DNA of 64,000 bases, taken from assembly GCF_019263745.1 (NCBI RefSeq), contig NZ_CP077107.1, forward strand, positions 2,666,001 to 2,730,000, written 5' to 3'. The stretch is from Methanospirillum hungatei. Its GTDB lineage: Archaea; Halobacteriota; Methanomicrobia; Methanomicrobiales; Methanospirillaceae. The notes beneath the pieces were generated by a model. It made no database searches. It saw nothing but the letters and a program-made list of their open reading frames with translations, and had not been told where the DNA came from. Of the stretch, positions 23,885 through 32,778 are shown one piece after another (positions within the stretch are counted from its first letter, which is position 1; every line of letters starts with the position of its first letter). The position numbers and the translations under genes were made by a program.

Positions 23885-24763
23885 CTAGTTACCTTGGTCC
23901 ATTGAGAGCATTGTCACCAGATGGCGGAATATCATAGTTCCTTCTGGCATGGTTTGTTTTCCGGTAATTGAAGAATTTCTTACGAATGGTTCAGTCGCAG
24001 TATGTGACAATAATCTTGAGGTAACGCCAATTCCATCAACCAAAGTTAACTCTTCAACCGATTCTACTGGAACATTTGCGATTACATGAGGTCCAACAAT
24101 TTTTACTCTATATCCGTCATACGTTTCTCCAGCAAAGGTTACCGGCTCCTCAGTTATGGTATACGTCCTTTTTCTTACTTTGGATCCTTCCTTATCCGGA
24201 TTGAAAGGTCCCCAGTATTCTACCCAGGTCTGCCCTTCTGCAAGATGACCACTAATCCATGTTCGTGGATACATCGTTCCGTCAACAACATACCAGCCGA
24301 TATTGTTTTGTTTATCATTTTCCAAGGGTGTTAAATCAGGATTATATTTCCCCTTGGGGGTAGATGCTACCTGGGCCAGCATATCATCACCAGTCACTGG
24401 ATTTTTCATCTCAATAAGCCATGGCATAGTTTCAAGCCCTTCATGATAAATTGCATATGCCGTCTTATTTGGGAAAAGAGGGGGATTTTCGTATGCAATT
24501 ATTCGTATTACATGTTCTTTCTCAACACCATACATATCCCAGTCTTTCTCAGTAAACGGACCAAATGCATGATCTACAAGGGGATATCCAGCTTCAAGGG
24601 ATAAATTCCCCACCCAGGTAATTTTTGGATCCATCGGATACGTAGGGAAATATCCCTCTTTCCATTCGGGAGGATTGTCTAATGTATTTATTTCAGCACT
24701 CCCAATACCAACGAAACTTAAGCAGATAAATATGAAAATTGAACCAATTACTATCGATTTCAT
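23885..24763 (-). CDS. Exported protein of unknown function
   Basis: A 292-residue protein with a signal peptide (MKSIVIGSIFIFICLSFVGI, cleavage likely after GSA). The mature part contains WKEGYFPTYPMDPKITWVGN, PRTWISGHLAEGQTWVEYWG and PVTFAGETYDGYRVKIVGPH, a beta-rich pattern. The middle NIGWYVVDGTMYPRTW is aromatic-rich. I do not recognise the family. The gene is 53 bases upstream of, and on the same strand as, the preceding exported-protein gene, so the two may be co-transcribed. Confidence 0.72.
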   Translation of the reverse strand: MKSIVIGSIFIFICLSFVGIGSAEINTLDNPPEWKEGYFPTYPMDPKITWVGNLSLEAGYPLVDHAFGPFTEKDWDMYGVEKEHVIRIIAYENPPLFPNKTAYAIYHEGLETMPWLIEMKNPVTGDDMLAQVASTPKGKYNPDLTPLENDKQNNIGWYVVDGTMYPRTWISGHLAEGQTWVEYWGPFNPDKEGSKVRKRTYTITEEPVTFAGETYDGYRVKIVGPHVIANVPVESVEELTLVDGIGVTSRLLSHTATEPFVRNSSITGKQTMPEGTMIFRHLVTMLSMDQGN

Positions 24764-25094
24764 ACGATATTGTTAGAACATCTCTTATAAAATTATATCG
24801 TAGAATTGCATACGATTGATATGCATTTTATAAAAATATCTGGATTTTTATGTAGCGGACATCATTTAAAGTGATTGATTCTTTGACCAATACATATAAA
24901 TAACATTATGACTTACTAACGATTAACATAGAACGAGTGAGATTTCACAATCATCTTTTTCCATATATGACCAATGCTAAATTATGAAATCTCGACAAAA
25001 TACTGGTCATTTGAAATTTTACAATGAACTTTTTTTGTGTCAGATATTTGTCGTAATTATTGGTGTGAGAGAAAAGTAACACAGGGGTGGAAAA
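24764..25094. other. Divergent promoter region
   Basis: About 330 AT-rich bases between divergent exported-protein genes. A TATA-like box lies at 24893-24902, and AT-rich near-repeats around 24950-25060 (for example ATTATGAAATCTCGACAAAA) may hold the control region of the large repeat protein. No gene seen. Confidence 0.45.
24893..24902 (+). promoter_or_regulatory. TATA-like box upstream of the repeat protein
   Basis: CATATAAATA matches an archaeal TATA box well. It would give a leader of about 165 bases before the ATG at 25095, which is long; a nearer promoter is not excluded. Confidence 0.35.
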
Positions 25095-28000
25095 ATGGCA
25101 TCACGATCATGGAAATTATCAGTTAAAATAGTATTATTGATATTATTTTTATTGGTTAGTTATTCATATGCTGATAATACTACGGTTGTTCCAACACCTG
25201 AGCCCACAGAACCTGCTGAGCCATTTGATTGGAATGATTTATTAGATGAAGAATATGAGGAACCAGTAAATTGGGAAGATATTGATATAACTGAGTCTCT
25301 TGATTGGGAAGAGCCAGTTCCCTCTTCGGAACCAGATCCGAACTTGATTCCTCCAATAGATCCTTCTTTAATTGAAAACCTTGAATATGAAATTTCTATC
25401 GCAAATGGAGCAATATTTGGTGAGGGTCTCAATTCTGATGAAGGTGTGTTAGAATTCGAATCGATATCTACGATTGAGCCACCAGAAGAGGATGTATTTG
25501 GTTCATGGGCAGATTTTGATCTCGATTTTGAGATCTCAATGGCAAATGGGGCAATATTTGGAGAGGGTTTAGAATCCGAAGAAGTTCCTCTGGTTATTGA
25601 TACATTTTCTCAGATTGAGTCGGTTGAAATAATACCAATAACCGAAGACGAAACAGAACAAGCAAATTTTGATTTTTCAATAGCAAACGGAGCAATATTC
25701 GGAGAGGGTTTAGAATCTGAAGTAGTTCCTCCGGTAATTGAATCTATTGCTCATATTGAACCGGTCACAACAACAATAATTACCGATGAAGAACAGGAAT
25801 CTTCAAATTTTGAGATATCAACAGCGAACGGAGCAATATTCGGGGAGTCTCTGTCCAGTTTGGAAGAAGAGTTGACGAATGATCTTTCTTCATTGGTTCT
25901 AATAAATGAAGAATTCATTGAGGAGAAAGATAAAGGTGGAGCCCAGGTTACAACCCCTTCTGGGTCACAGGAGATTACGGATGAAGGCGAAACCCTTGCA
26001 ACCCCTGGTTATGATGGAACGAGCGGTACAAAGCCTGGTGCTCAGGTTTTACTGCCCGAAAAAGACAAGACCGATAAGGGTGAATCTGTTTCCGAATCCA
26101 AGGTTGAACCTGAAGAAATCATCAGTCCTGAATCTATTCCAACCGTGGTTTCAACAGAAGTCCAGGAAGATGAGAAAGATAAAGGTGGAGCCCAAGTAAC
26201 AACACCTTCTGGATCCCAGGAGATAACTGATGAAGGCGAAACCCTTGCAACCCCTGGTTATGATGGAACGAGCGGTACAAAGCCCGGTGCTCAGGTTTTA
26301 CTCCCCGAAAAAGAGAAGACTGATAAGGGTGAATCCGTTTCCGAATCCAAGGTTGAACCCAAAGGAACCGTCAGTCCTGAATCTACTCCAACCGTGGTTT
26401 CAACAAAAGACCAGAAAGAGGTGAAAGATAAAGGTGGAGCCCAGGTAACAACACCTTCTGGATCTCAGGAGATAACTGATGAAGGCGAAACCCTTGCAAC
26501 ACCTGGTTATGATGGAACGAGCGGCACAAAACCTGGTGCTCAAATATTGCTCCCCGATAAAGATAAGACCGATAAGGGTGAATCCGTTTCCGAATCCAAG
26601 GTTGAACCCAAAGGAACCGTCAGTCCTGAATCTACTCCAACCGTGGTTTCAACAAAAGACCAGAAAGACGTGAAAGATAAGGGTGGAGCCCAGGTAACCA
26701 CCCCGTCTGGATCCCAGGCGATAACCGGTGAAGGTGAAACCCTTGCAACACCTGGTTATGATGGAACGAGCGGCACAAAACCTGGTGCTCAAATATTGCT
26801 CCCCGATAAAGAGAAGACCGATAAGGGTGAATCCGTTTCCGAATCCAAGGTTGAACCCAAAGGAACCGTCAGTCCTGAATCTACATATGGTTTCATTTCT
26901 GATTCCAAACTGACCGTAGAACCCACCGTTGAGGTTACCCCTGAACCAACACTGACGGTTGAACCCACTAGTGAGGTCACTCCCGAGCCAACATTGACCG
27001 TAGAACCTACAATTGAGGTTACTCCTGAACCCACCTTGACCGTAGAACCTACCTTTGAGGTTACACCAGAGCCTACACTGACGGTTGAACCCACTGTTGA
27101 GGTCACTCCTGAACCAACACTGACGGTTGAACCCACTAGTGAGGTTACTCCTGAACCCACCTTGACCGTAGAACCTACCTTTGAGGTTACACCAGAGCCT
27201 ACACTGACCGTTGAACCCACCAGTGAGGTTACCCCTGAACCTACGTTGGCCGTAGAGCCTACTGTTGAGGTCACTCCCGAGCCAACATTGACCGTAGAAC
27301 CTACAATCGAGGTTACTCCTGAACCTACATTTACGGTTGAACCCACCGTTGAGGTTACCCCTGAACCCACATTTACGGTAGAGCCTACATTTACGGTTGA
27401 ACCCACTCGTGAGGTCACTCCAGAACCCACATTTACGGTAGAGCCTACCGTTGAGGTTACCCCTGAACCTACCTTGACGGTTGAACCCACTCGTGAGATC
27501 ACTCCCGAGCCAACATTGACCATAGAACCTACAATTGAGGTCACTCCAGAACCAACACTGACGGTTGAGCCTACAATTAAGGTTACTCCCGAACCAACAT
27601 TGACCTTAGAACCCACTGTTGAGGTTACTCCTGAACCTACCTTGACGGTTGAACCGACGCTTGAGGTCACCCCCGAGCCAACACTGACCTTAGAACCCAC
27701 CTTGACGGTTGAGCCTACAATTGAGGTTACTCCTGAACCTACGTTGACCGTAGAGCCTACTGTTGGGGTCACTCCCGAGCCAACAATTACGGTAGAACCT
27801 ACAATTGAGGTTACCCCTGAACCAACACTGACAGTTGAACCCACTCGTGAGGTCACTTCAGAATCCACATTTACGGTAGAGCCTACAATTGAGGTTACCC
27901 CTGAACCAACACTGACAGTTGAACCCACTCGTGAGGTCACTTCAGAATCCACATTTACGGTAGAGCCTACCATTGAGGTTACTCCTGAACCTACATTTAC

Positions 28001-29105
28001 GGTTGAACCCACCGTTGAGGTCACTCCCGAGCCAACATTGACTGTAGAACCTACAATTGAGGTTACCCCTGAACCTACATTTACGGTTGAACCCACCGTT
28101 GAGGTCACTCCCGAGCCAACATTGACTGTAGAACCTACAATTGAGGTTACCCCTGAACCTACATTTACGGTTGAACCCACCGTTGAGGTCACTCCCGAGC
28201 CAACATTGACTGTAGAACCTACAATTGAGGTTACCCCTGAACCTACATTTACGGTTGAACCCACTCGTGAGGTTACTCCTGAACCAACACTGACCTTAGA
28301 ACCCACCATTGAGGTTACCCCTGAACCCACCTTGACGGTTGAGCCAACGCTTGAGGTTACCCCTGAACCCACCTTGACAGTTGAGCCTACAATTGAGGTT
28401 ACTCCTGAAATACAACCAATCATTACACCTAACCAGAATGAAGGATTAATCAGTAGAATAGAAGGAGAGACTCATGAAAGTGAGCCAACAGAAACAGTAT
28501 TTGGGACAATTAATCTTATGGAACAACCCGAAAATATTGAGGTTTACATAAATGGAGAACCACAGGGTGAAACCCCATTACTCATAACCGGAGTACATCC
28601 TGGAGAGTATCTGATAACCTTCGAACATGACGATGGGTATGAGGACCAGATTGTAGAGATCCCTGAAACTGGTGGTGAAATAAAACCGGAAAAAACAGAG
28701 TCTGTCTATAAAATATCTGTTCTTGCCGGAGAAAAAGAACCCTGTAAAGATTGCTGCACAATTCAGGAAGTCCATGCAAGAACATCTACCCGGGATTATT
28801 CGGAGGTCTTTAAGATCAGTACTATTGCAATGAAAACAGATGAGTCTGGCAGAATACCCTATACCTTGTATTGGAATAGCAAACCCTGGTATAAAGGAAC
28901 CTTGAAACCTGATGTAGATGAAAAGGCTGAAGGGTGTGAGAATTGTATGGTGATGGAAGATTACATCAGAGAAGTTACTCCACCTGGGACGTTTGAGCTT
29001 GTATTGGATGATGGACGGTTATGCACCTCTTCGGATAATCAGGGAAGACTTTCCTTCTTTGGGACTGAAGATATTCCCATCACCTCCAATTTGAACGAAC
29101 CATAA
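25095..29105 (+). CDS. Giant secreted repeat protein with PEGA-like domain
   Basis: A 1,336-residue protein. A signal peptide (KIVLLILFLLVSYSYA) is followed by an acidic region with four copies of a module containing 'ANGAIFGE.L' (about residues 95-260). Four copies of an 83-residue module follow (KDKGGAQVTTPSGSQEITDE, GETLATPGYDGTSGTKPGAQ), then about 35 copies of a 14-residue unit of the form EVTPEPTLTVEPT (about 608-1110), a Pro/Thr/Glu-rich stalk. Next comes a PEGA-like beta domain (GTINLMEQPENIEVYINGEP, VHPGEYLITFEHDDGYEDQI) and a C-terminal domain with Cys pairs (EPCKDCCTI; CENCMVM). It is probably an extended cell-surface or sheath protein. Confidence 0.88.
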   Translation: MASRSWKLSVKIVLLILFLLVSYSYADNTTVVPTPEPTEPAEPFDWNDLLDEEYEEPVNWEDIDITESLDWEEPVPSSEPDPNLIPPIDPSLIENLEYEISIANGAIFGEGLNSDEGVLEFESISTIEPPEEDVFGSWADFDLDFEISMANGAIFGEGLESEEVPLVIDTFSQIESVEIIPITEDETEQANFDFSIANGAIFGEGLESEVVPPVIESIAHIEPVTTTIITDEEQESSNFEISTANGAIFGESLSSLEEELTNDLSSLVLINEEFIEEKDKGGAQVTTPSGSQEITDEGETLATPGYDGTSGTKPGAQVLLPEKDKTDKGESVSESKVEPEEIISPESIPTVVSTEVQEDEKDKGGAQVTTPSGSQEITDEGETLATPGYDGTSGTKPGAQVLLPEKEKTDKGESVSESKVEPKGTVSPESTPTVVSTKDQKEVKDKGGAQVTTPSGSQEITDEGETLATPGYDGTSGTKPGAQILLPDKDKTDKGESVSESKVEPKGTVSPESTPTVVSTKDQKDVKDKGGAQVTTPSGSQAITGEGETLATPGYDGTSGTKPGAQILLPDKEKTDKGESVSESKVEPKGTVSPESTYGFISDSKLTVEPTVEVTPEPTLTVEPTSEVTPEPTLTVEPTIEVTPEPTLTVEPTFEVTPEPTLTVEPTVEVTPEPTLTVEPTSEVTPEPTLTVEPTFEVTPEPTLTVEPTSEVTPEPTLAVEPTVEVTPEPTLTVEPTIEVTPEPTFTVEPTVEVTPEPTFTVEPTFTVEPTREVTPEPTFTVEPTVEVTPEPTLTVEPTREITPEPTLTIEPTIEVTPEPTLTVEPTIKVTPEPTLTLEPTVEVTPEPTLTVEPTLEVTPEPTLTLEPTLTVEPTIEVTPEPTLTVEPTVGVTPEPTITVEPTIEVTPEPTLTVEPTREVTSESTFTVEPTIEVTPEPTLTVEPTREVTSESTFTVEPTIEVTPEPTFTVEPTVEVTPEPTLTVEPTIEVTPEPTFTVEPTVEVTPEPTLTVEPTIEVTPEPTFTVEPTVEVTPEPTLTVEPTIEVTPEPTFTVEPTREVTPEPTLTLEPTIEVTPEPTLTVEPTLEVTPEPTLTVEPTIEVTPEIQPIITPNQNEGLISRIEGETHESEPTETVFGTINLMEQPENIEVYINGEPQGETPLLITGVHPGEYLITFEHDDGYEDQIVEIPETGGEIKPEKTESVYKISVLAGEKEPCKDCCTIQEVHARTSTRDYSEVFKISTIAMKTDESGRIPYTLYWNSKPWYKGTLKPDVDEKAEGCENCMVMEDYIREVTPPGTFELVLDDGRLCTSSDNQGRLSFFGTEDIPITSNLNEP
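25927..26890 (+). repeat. Four direct repeats of about 249 bases
   Basis: Units begin AAAGATAAAGGTGGAGCCCA at about 25927, 26176, 26425 and 26674 and are nearly identical, especially units 2 to 4. They encode the 83-residue module of the surface protein. The period is a multiple of three, so copy-number change would keep the frame. Confidence 0.9.
26917..28410 (+). repeat. About 35 tandem 42-base units
   Basis: Forty-two-base units encode the 14-residue Pro/Thr/Glu stalk repeat. Two half units (18 bases) interrupt the register, and several stretches (for example 27835-27970 and 28000-28260) are block duplications of two or three units. Expected to be unstable in length. Confidence 0.92.
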
Positions 29106-29174
29106 ATCTCTTTTCTCATGAGAATATCAGAGAATCCGATAAATAAGGCGGTAAATAAAATTAAGATTCAGCAA

Positions 29175-29307
29175 TTATTCATATCTTGGCGAGCCCGAAT
29201 CTGCGACATAAACATCCCCCTCTGAATCCACCCATATCCCAATAGGAATATCAAACTGCCCGGGCTCTGAACCTTCACCACCACATTTGCGTATATACGT
29301 TCTCTTC
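29175..29307 (-). pseudogene. NHL-repeat protein, 3' remnant
   Basis: The minus strand reads CGGEGSEPGQFDIPIGIWVD followed by SEGDVYVADSGSPRYE and a stop. 'G..PGQF..P.G..VD..G.VYVADS' is a canonical NHL beta-propeller repeat, common in secreted archaeal proteins. Only one repeat remains, without a start. Confidence 0.7.
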
Positions 29308-29444
29308 ATTGGTACATCCAACCATGTATATAATTTTCAACATTCATAGGATCATTTCCTTTCGGTATATGTGTTATTTGTTCATTTTGATACAAGCGTT
29401 CAGATAGTTATCCATATCCTTCGTGGTTTTGGATTATTCTCATT

Positions 29445-31064
29445 TTATGGGTTGATTCTGGTATAGGGAACATTCTCGCTCACAATAAAGAGCGGAGCGG
29501 AAAATTCCTGAATGGTTCCATCAGGTCCGATGGTGAAGGTGACATTTTTGAAATAATCCTGGCTATATTCCGGACAGGTAGCCATAAAGGTTCTCTCATC
29601 TATCATGGATAAATAAAATGTAACCGGTCTTTTGCCGATGGTCACGGTCAGGTTATCGTTCTGCTCGAAGACCACAGCGGTCCCAAATACATCATTCTGA
29701 TAGGATCCACGATATGGGGTCAGATCTTTTGGTGAAGTTGTGTTGTTAAATATTTCCAGTTTTGGGGGAAGAATCATCTGCCCTACTAATGCCATATAAT
29801 CGTTCAGAGACATGGTATTTTTCACAGCACTAGTACCACCAAAACACTGATCATAGAAGGAAAATGCCAGGAAATCAGGAATGTTCGGCCCTTTTTCATT
29901 TGCCAGAATCACAATGCCGAGGTTCTCCTTAGGAACAAGCATGATATTCGCAATTCCTCCCAATGTCGCACCATTGTGCCAGATAATTGAGGGAGTGCCA
30001 TTCATCTCCTGGTAAATCCATCCCTGGCAATAATAGCCTACAGGATCAACCATGATATCACTGATAGGCGTTTTGGGAGTGTGCATGAAAGCCATATTAT
30101 CAGAAGTGATGAGTTCATCTGCTCCACATGATCCGTTTCCAAGCTGGAAGATTGCCCAGGCAGCCATATCTTTGATATCTGCATTGATACCGCCAGCAGG
30201 ACCCATTATGTCAGTGAAATCAGTGAATCTCCAGTCGCTTTCAATCGGGATGGGACCTATCGTGTTGTTTGAGGTACGTCCAATCATATGCAATGATGTA
30301 TGATCCGGTGCTGCCAGAAAGGATTCATAGCCAGTAGAAGCACTGGTCATATTCAGCGGAGTGAAAATTTGTTTCCGGAGATTGTCCTCCCAGCTCATCC
30401 CACTTGTTTTTTCTATTGCTTCTGCAGCCACCAAAAACGGAACATTCTGATACATAAACTGAGATCTGAAACTGGATACAGGCTCAGCATATCGAAGAGC
30501 ATGGATTATTTCAGCACGGTCATATCCGAAGATTGGGAGGTCAGTTCCCCAATGATCTGAAAGCCCGCTCTTTTGGGCAAGTGAGTCGGTTATTGTAAAC
30601 TCTTTCGTGACCCAGGGATCGCTCATCTCAAAATCCGGTACATAACTCACAACCGGGTCGGTCCAGTTCATTCTGCCGCTATCTACTTCCATCGCTGCAA
30701 GTGCTGCAGTAAATGCTTTTGAAGTAGATCCAATCTGAAATACCGTGTTTGTTGTAACCGGATCAGACTCCCCTTCCGTCTTCACCCCGTATCCCTTGGT
30801 AAAAACTATCTTCCCGTCTTTTACTATGGCGATAGCCATCCCGGGCACATCCCACTTTTGTCGCTCTTCCTCGGCATACGTATCAAAATGAGCGATGATA
30901 TCATCAAGATCCGATGTTGTGAGGGATTGGGATGCCTTTACCCCAATACCTGTAAGTGGACTCATACCTCCTGTTTCAGGATTCTGCACATTGATGGGAC
31001 CAGCATCGATTGTTTGAGCGGTACTAAAAATAAGAACGAGAACGAACAGAGAAGAGTACTTCAT
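29445..31064 (-). CDS. Class C beta-lactamase-like serine hydrolase
   Basis: A 539-residue exported protein (signal peptide MKYSSLFVLVLIFSTAQTID). The catalytic domain spans about 50-400. Its S-x-x-K motif is in FQIGSTSKAFTAALAA, the Tyr motif in MYQNVPFLVAAEAIE and the third motif in WHNGATLGGIANIM. The C-terminal 120 residues form a beta-rich extension (PYRGSYQNDVFGTAVVFEQN) like the domain following many such hydrolases. Relatives include D-Ala-D-Ala carboxypeptidases, esterases and D-aminopeptidases. As the organism should lack murein, a peptidase or esterase role on external substrates is more likely than drug resistance. Confidence 0.88.
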   Translation of the reverse strand: MKYSSLFVLVLIFSTAQTIDAGPINVQNPETGGMSPLTGIGVKASQSLTTSDLDDIIAHFDTYAEEERQKWDVPGMAIAIVKDGKIVFTKGYGVKTEGESDPVTTNTVFQIGSTSKAFTAALAAMEVDSGRMNWTDPVVSYVPDFEMSDPWVTKEFTITDSLAQKSGLSDHWGTDLPIFGYDRAEIIHALRYAEPVSSFRSQFMYQNVPFLVAAEAIEKTSGMSWEDNLRKQIFTPLNMTSASTGYESFLAAPDHTSLHMIGRTSNNTIGPIPIESDWRFTDFTDIMGPAGGINADIKDMAAWAIFQLGNGSCGADELITSDNMAFMHTPKTPISDIMVDPVGYYCQGWIYQEMNGTPSIIWHNGATLGGIANIMLVPKENLGIVILANEKGPNIPDFLAFSFYDQCFGGTSAVKNTMSLNDYMALVGQMILPPKLEIFNNTTSPKDLTPYRGSYQNDVFGTAVVFEQNDNLTVTIGKRPVTFYLSMIDERTFMATCPEYSQDYFKNVTFTIGPDGTIQEFSAPLFIVSENVPYTRINP

Positions 31065-31220
31065 ACACAGAATACGATTTTAGGGATAATATATGCTTTT
31101 ATTTGTACTCGGCGACATAATTTATTGTGCAAAATGGTTTTTATTTCATATTTGGTTGGTAATATTGGGAGAAACGACGTACCTTCCCGCCAGTTCAGTA
31201 CCATCAGTTCCCCGGTTTTT

Positions 31221-31769
31221 CTATTCAAGAGCCTCAATGTCATCAATAAGTTCTGCTATCTCATCTTCGATACCATATCCGGCATTTGAGGCATCGAGTT
31301 TTACATCAAAAAGCCGATCTTCAATATCCAATACCTCAATTATCGCCGGGCATGTCTTCAGAATTTTATACAATTCACTCATCGCACCACTGAGTGAATC
31401 TAATTTCGCCTCATCACCACCCCCATAATGAGAGAAAAATTTCACAAACTGCTCGATAAACAGGAGAGTAAGATCAGCTGTCCCTATTGGGTCCCCGGTC
31501 GCTTTCTTATATCCGGCAATCGCCTTTTTCACCGGGGCAATTCTGGCTTTACCAAATCCCCGTTCAGGAAAGAACTCATGTCTGATCTTCTTGGCCGCAT
31601 TCTCACGAAGACTGGCATATGCTGCTTCTCCACCAATTCTCCCCTGCAGATACTCTTTGTTCTCCTTATTCAGGGCATAGAGATCATGAATGAGAGATAT
31701 CAGAGAATTTGCATCCATTCCGGCTAAACCTGTCTTAATAGTCCGCCAGGATGGTGTTGAATCGCTCAT
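31221..31769 (-). CDS. DUF6155-like protein
   Basis: A 182-residue protein: SWRTIKTGLAGMDANSLISL, LIHDLYALNKENKEYLQGRI, ENAAKKIRHEFFPERGFGKA, then a helical C-terminus ending in acidic residues (GYGIEDEIAELIDDIEALE). The N-terminal 'L..LI.DLY..N...K.YL' and the 'I..EFFP.RG.GKAR' strip fit the DUF6155 family as I remember it; function unknown. A second copy at 10944-11411 keeps only the first third. Divergent from a RelBE-type module. Confidence 0.6.
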   Translation of the reverse strand: MSDSTPSWRTIKTGLAGMDANSLISLIHDLYALNKENKEYLQGRIGGEAAYASLRENAAKKIRHEFFPERGFGKARIAPVKKAIAGYKKATGDPIGTADLTLLFIEQFVKFFSHYGGGDEAKLDSLSGAMSELYKILKTCPAIIEVLDIEDRLFDVKLDASNAGYGIEDEIAELIDDIEALE

Positions 31770-31977
31770 ACATACAGGTATGATGTTTCTGGTATTCAGG
31801 ATATTGGGAATCAGGAGGTTTTCTGGTGATAGAGACAGAAGTTCAGATTATCGTGGATTGACAAATGTAATGGAATAATCGATTTTGAATAAAGCTTATT
31901 CCATGACGTGTACGCTTATGAGTGTCATGCTCACCTTTCAAGGGAATGCATATTTTCCATCAAAACAATGTACTTGT

Positions 31978-32220
31978 ATGACAGTCACGGTGTCACTGAG
32001 CGATTCAACCTATGAAAAGTTGATTGCATTCCGAGGTTCTTCTGACATGACTGATGACCGGGTTATCGCTGAACTTCTTGAAATGGCCTGTGACATTGAC
32101 GATGAGCCCCTCAGCGAGGAGACTCTTCAAAGGATTGCAGAGGCGAGAGAAGATTTCAGGGCTGGAAGATGCAGGACACTAAAAGAAGTGATGGCAGATC
32201 TTGGAGATTCCTTTGAGTAA
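31978..32220 (+). CDS. RelB/CopG-like antitoxin
   Basis: An 80-residue acidic protein beginning MTVTVSLSDSTYEKLIAFRG, with a ribbon-like first strand as in CopG/RelB antitoxins, then DRVIAELLEMACDIDDEPLS and RAGRCRTLKEVMADLGDSFE. Its end overlaps the toxin start by eight bases. It belongs to a different subfamily from the antitoxins at 4001 and 10707. The longer frame from 31885 is less likely because its first residues (SMTCTLMSVMLTFQGNAYFP) look non-homologous. Confidence 0.75.
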   Translation: MTVTVSLSDSTYEKLIAFRGSSDMTDDRVIAELLEMACDIDDEPLSEETLQRIAEAREDFRAGRCRTLKEVMADLGDSFE

Positions 32221-32491
32221 GTTCACGTTACTCATCTCGAAAGGAGCAGAACGTGACTTAGCAGAGCTTCCGAAATTAGCCAGGAACTCTCTGGAGGTAA
32301 CTCTAGCAGAACTTGAACTCCTTGATAATCCCCGTGAAAAACTCGGACCCCTGAAAGGGAGGGCAAAGGGATTGTACTCTCTGAGAACCGGAGAATATCG
32401 GGCTATCATTGAGATTTTTGATTATAAACTGATGCTCCTAGTCATTGAAGCAGGTCATAGGAAAACGATATACCGTAAATACCAAAATTGA
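32213..32491 (+). CDS. RelE-family toxin
   Basis: A toxin of about 92 residues: SKFTLLISKGAERDLAELPK, LELLDNPREKLGPLKGRAKG, LYSLRTGEYRAIIEI and VIEAGHRKTIYRKYQN. All RelE-type elements are present, including the basic 'LR.GEYR' strand and the C-terminal 'GHRK.IYR'. TTG at 32213, overlapping the antitoxin stop, is the likeliest start; TTG at 32201 is an alternative. Two dead relatives (10598 and 22716) share its C-terminus. Confidence 0.85.
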   Translation: MSKFTLLISKGAERDLAELPKLARNSLEVTLAELELLDNPREKLGPLKGRAKGLYSLRTGEYRAIIEIFDYKLMLLVIEAGHRKTIYRKYQN

Positions 32492-32778
32492 GAGATTATG
32501 GCCACACACCTGATATTGGAGGCAATCATAACCTCGAGAAATAATTTACTCCGTAATGAGATCATTTTGAGGAGAAATACTACTCTGCAATAATTTATGT
32601 TCTCTTTTTTCCAAAATTTTCATACATATTTTTGGTAATTTTTCAACCTTTCTGGATTGAAAACAATATTCATTGCAACATGGTATTCAGGATATTTGAT
32701 GTTTTCAAACGGGATTTTTGGCTACGGTAAGAGGTTTTAAAAATTTATTTTGAAAAATAGAACACACTAAATGTATGC
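32492..32778. other. Intergenic stretch left of the insertion sequence
   Basis: AT-rich DNA between the toxin gene and the IS end, with no supported gene or structured RNA. Confidence 0.4.

Noticed and set aside
26789-28423. Long minus-strand reading frame of Val/Gly/Ser repeats
   Set aside because: It mirrors the in-phase 42-base repeats of the plus-strand surface protein. It has no start signal or folding motif, while the plus-strand gene has a signal peptide and recognisable domains.
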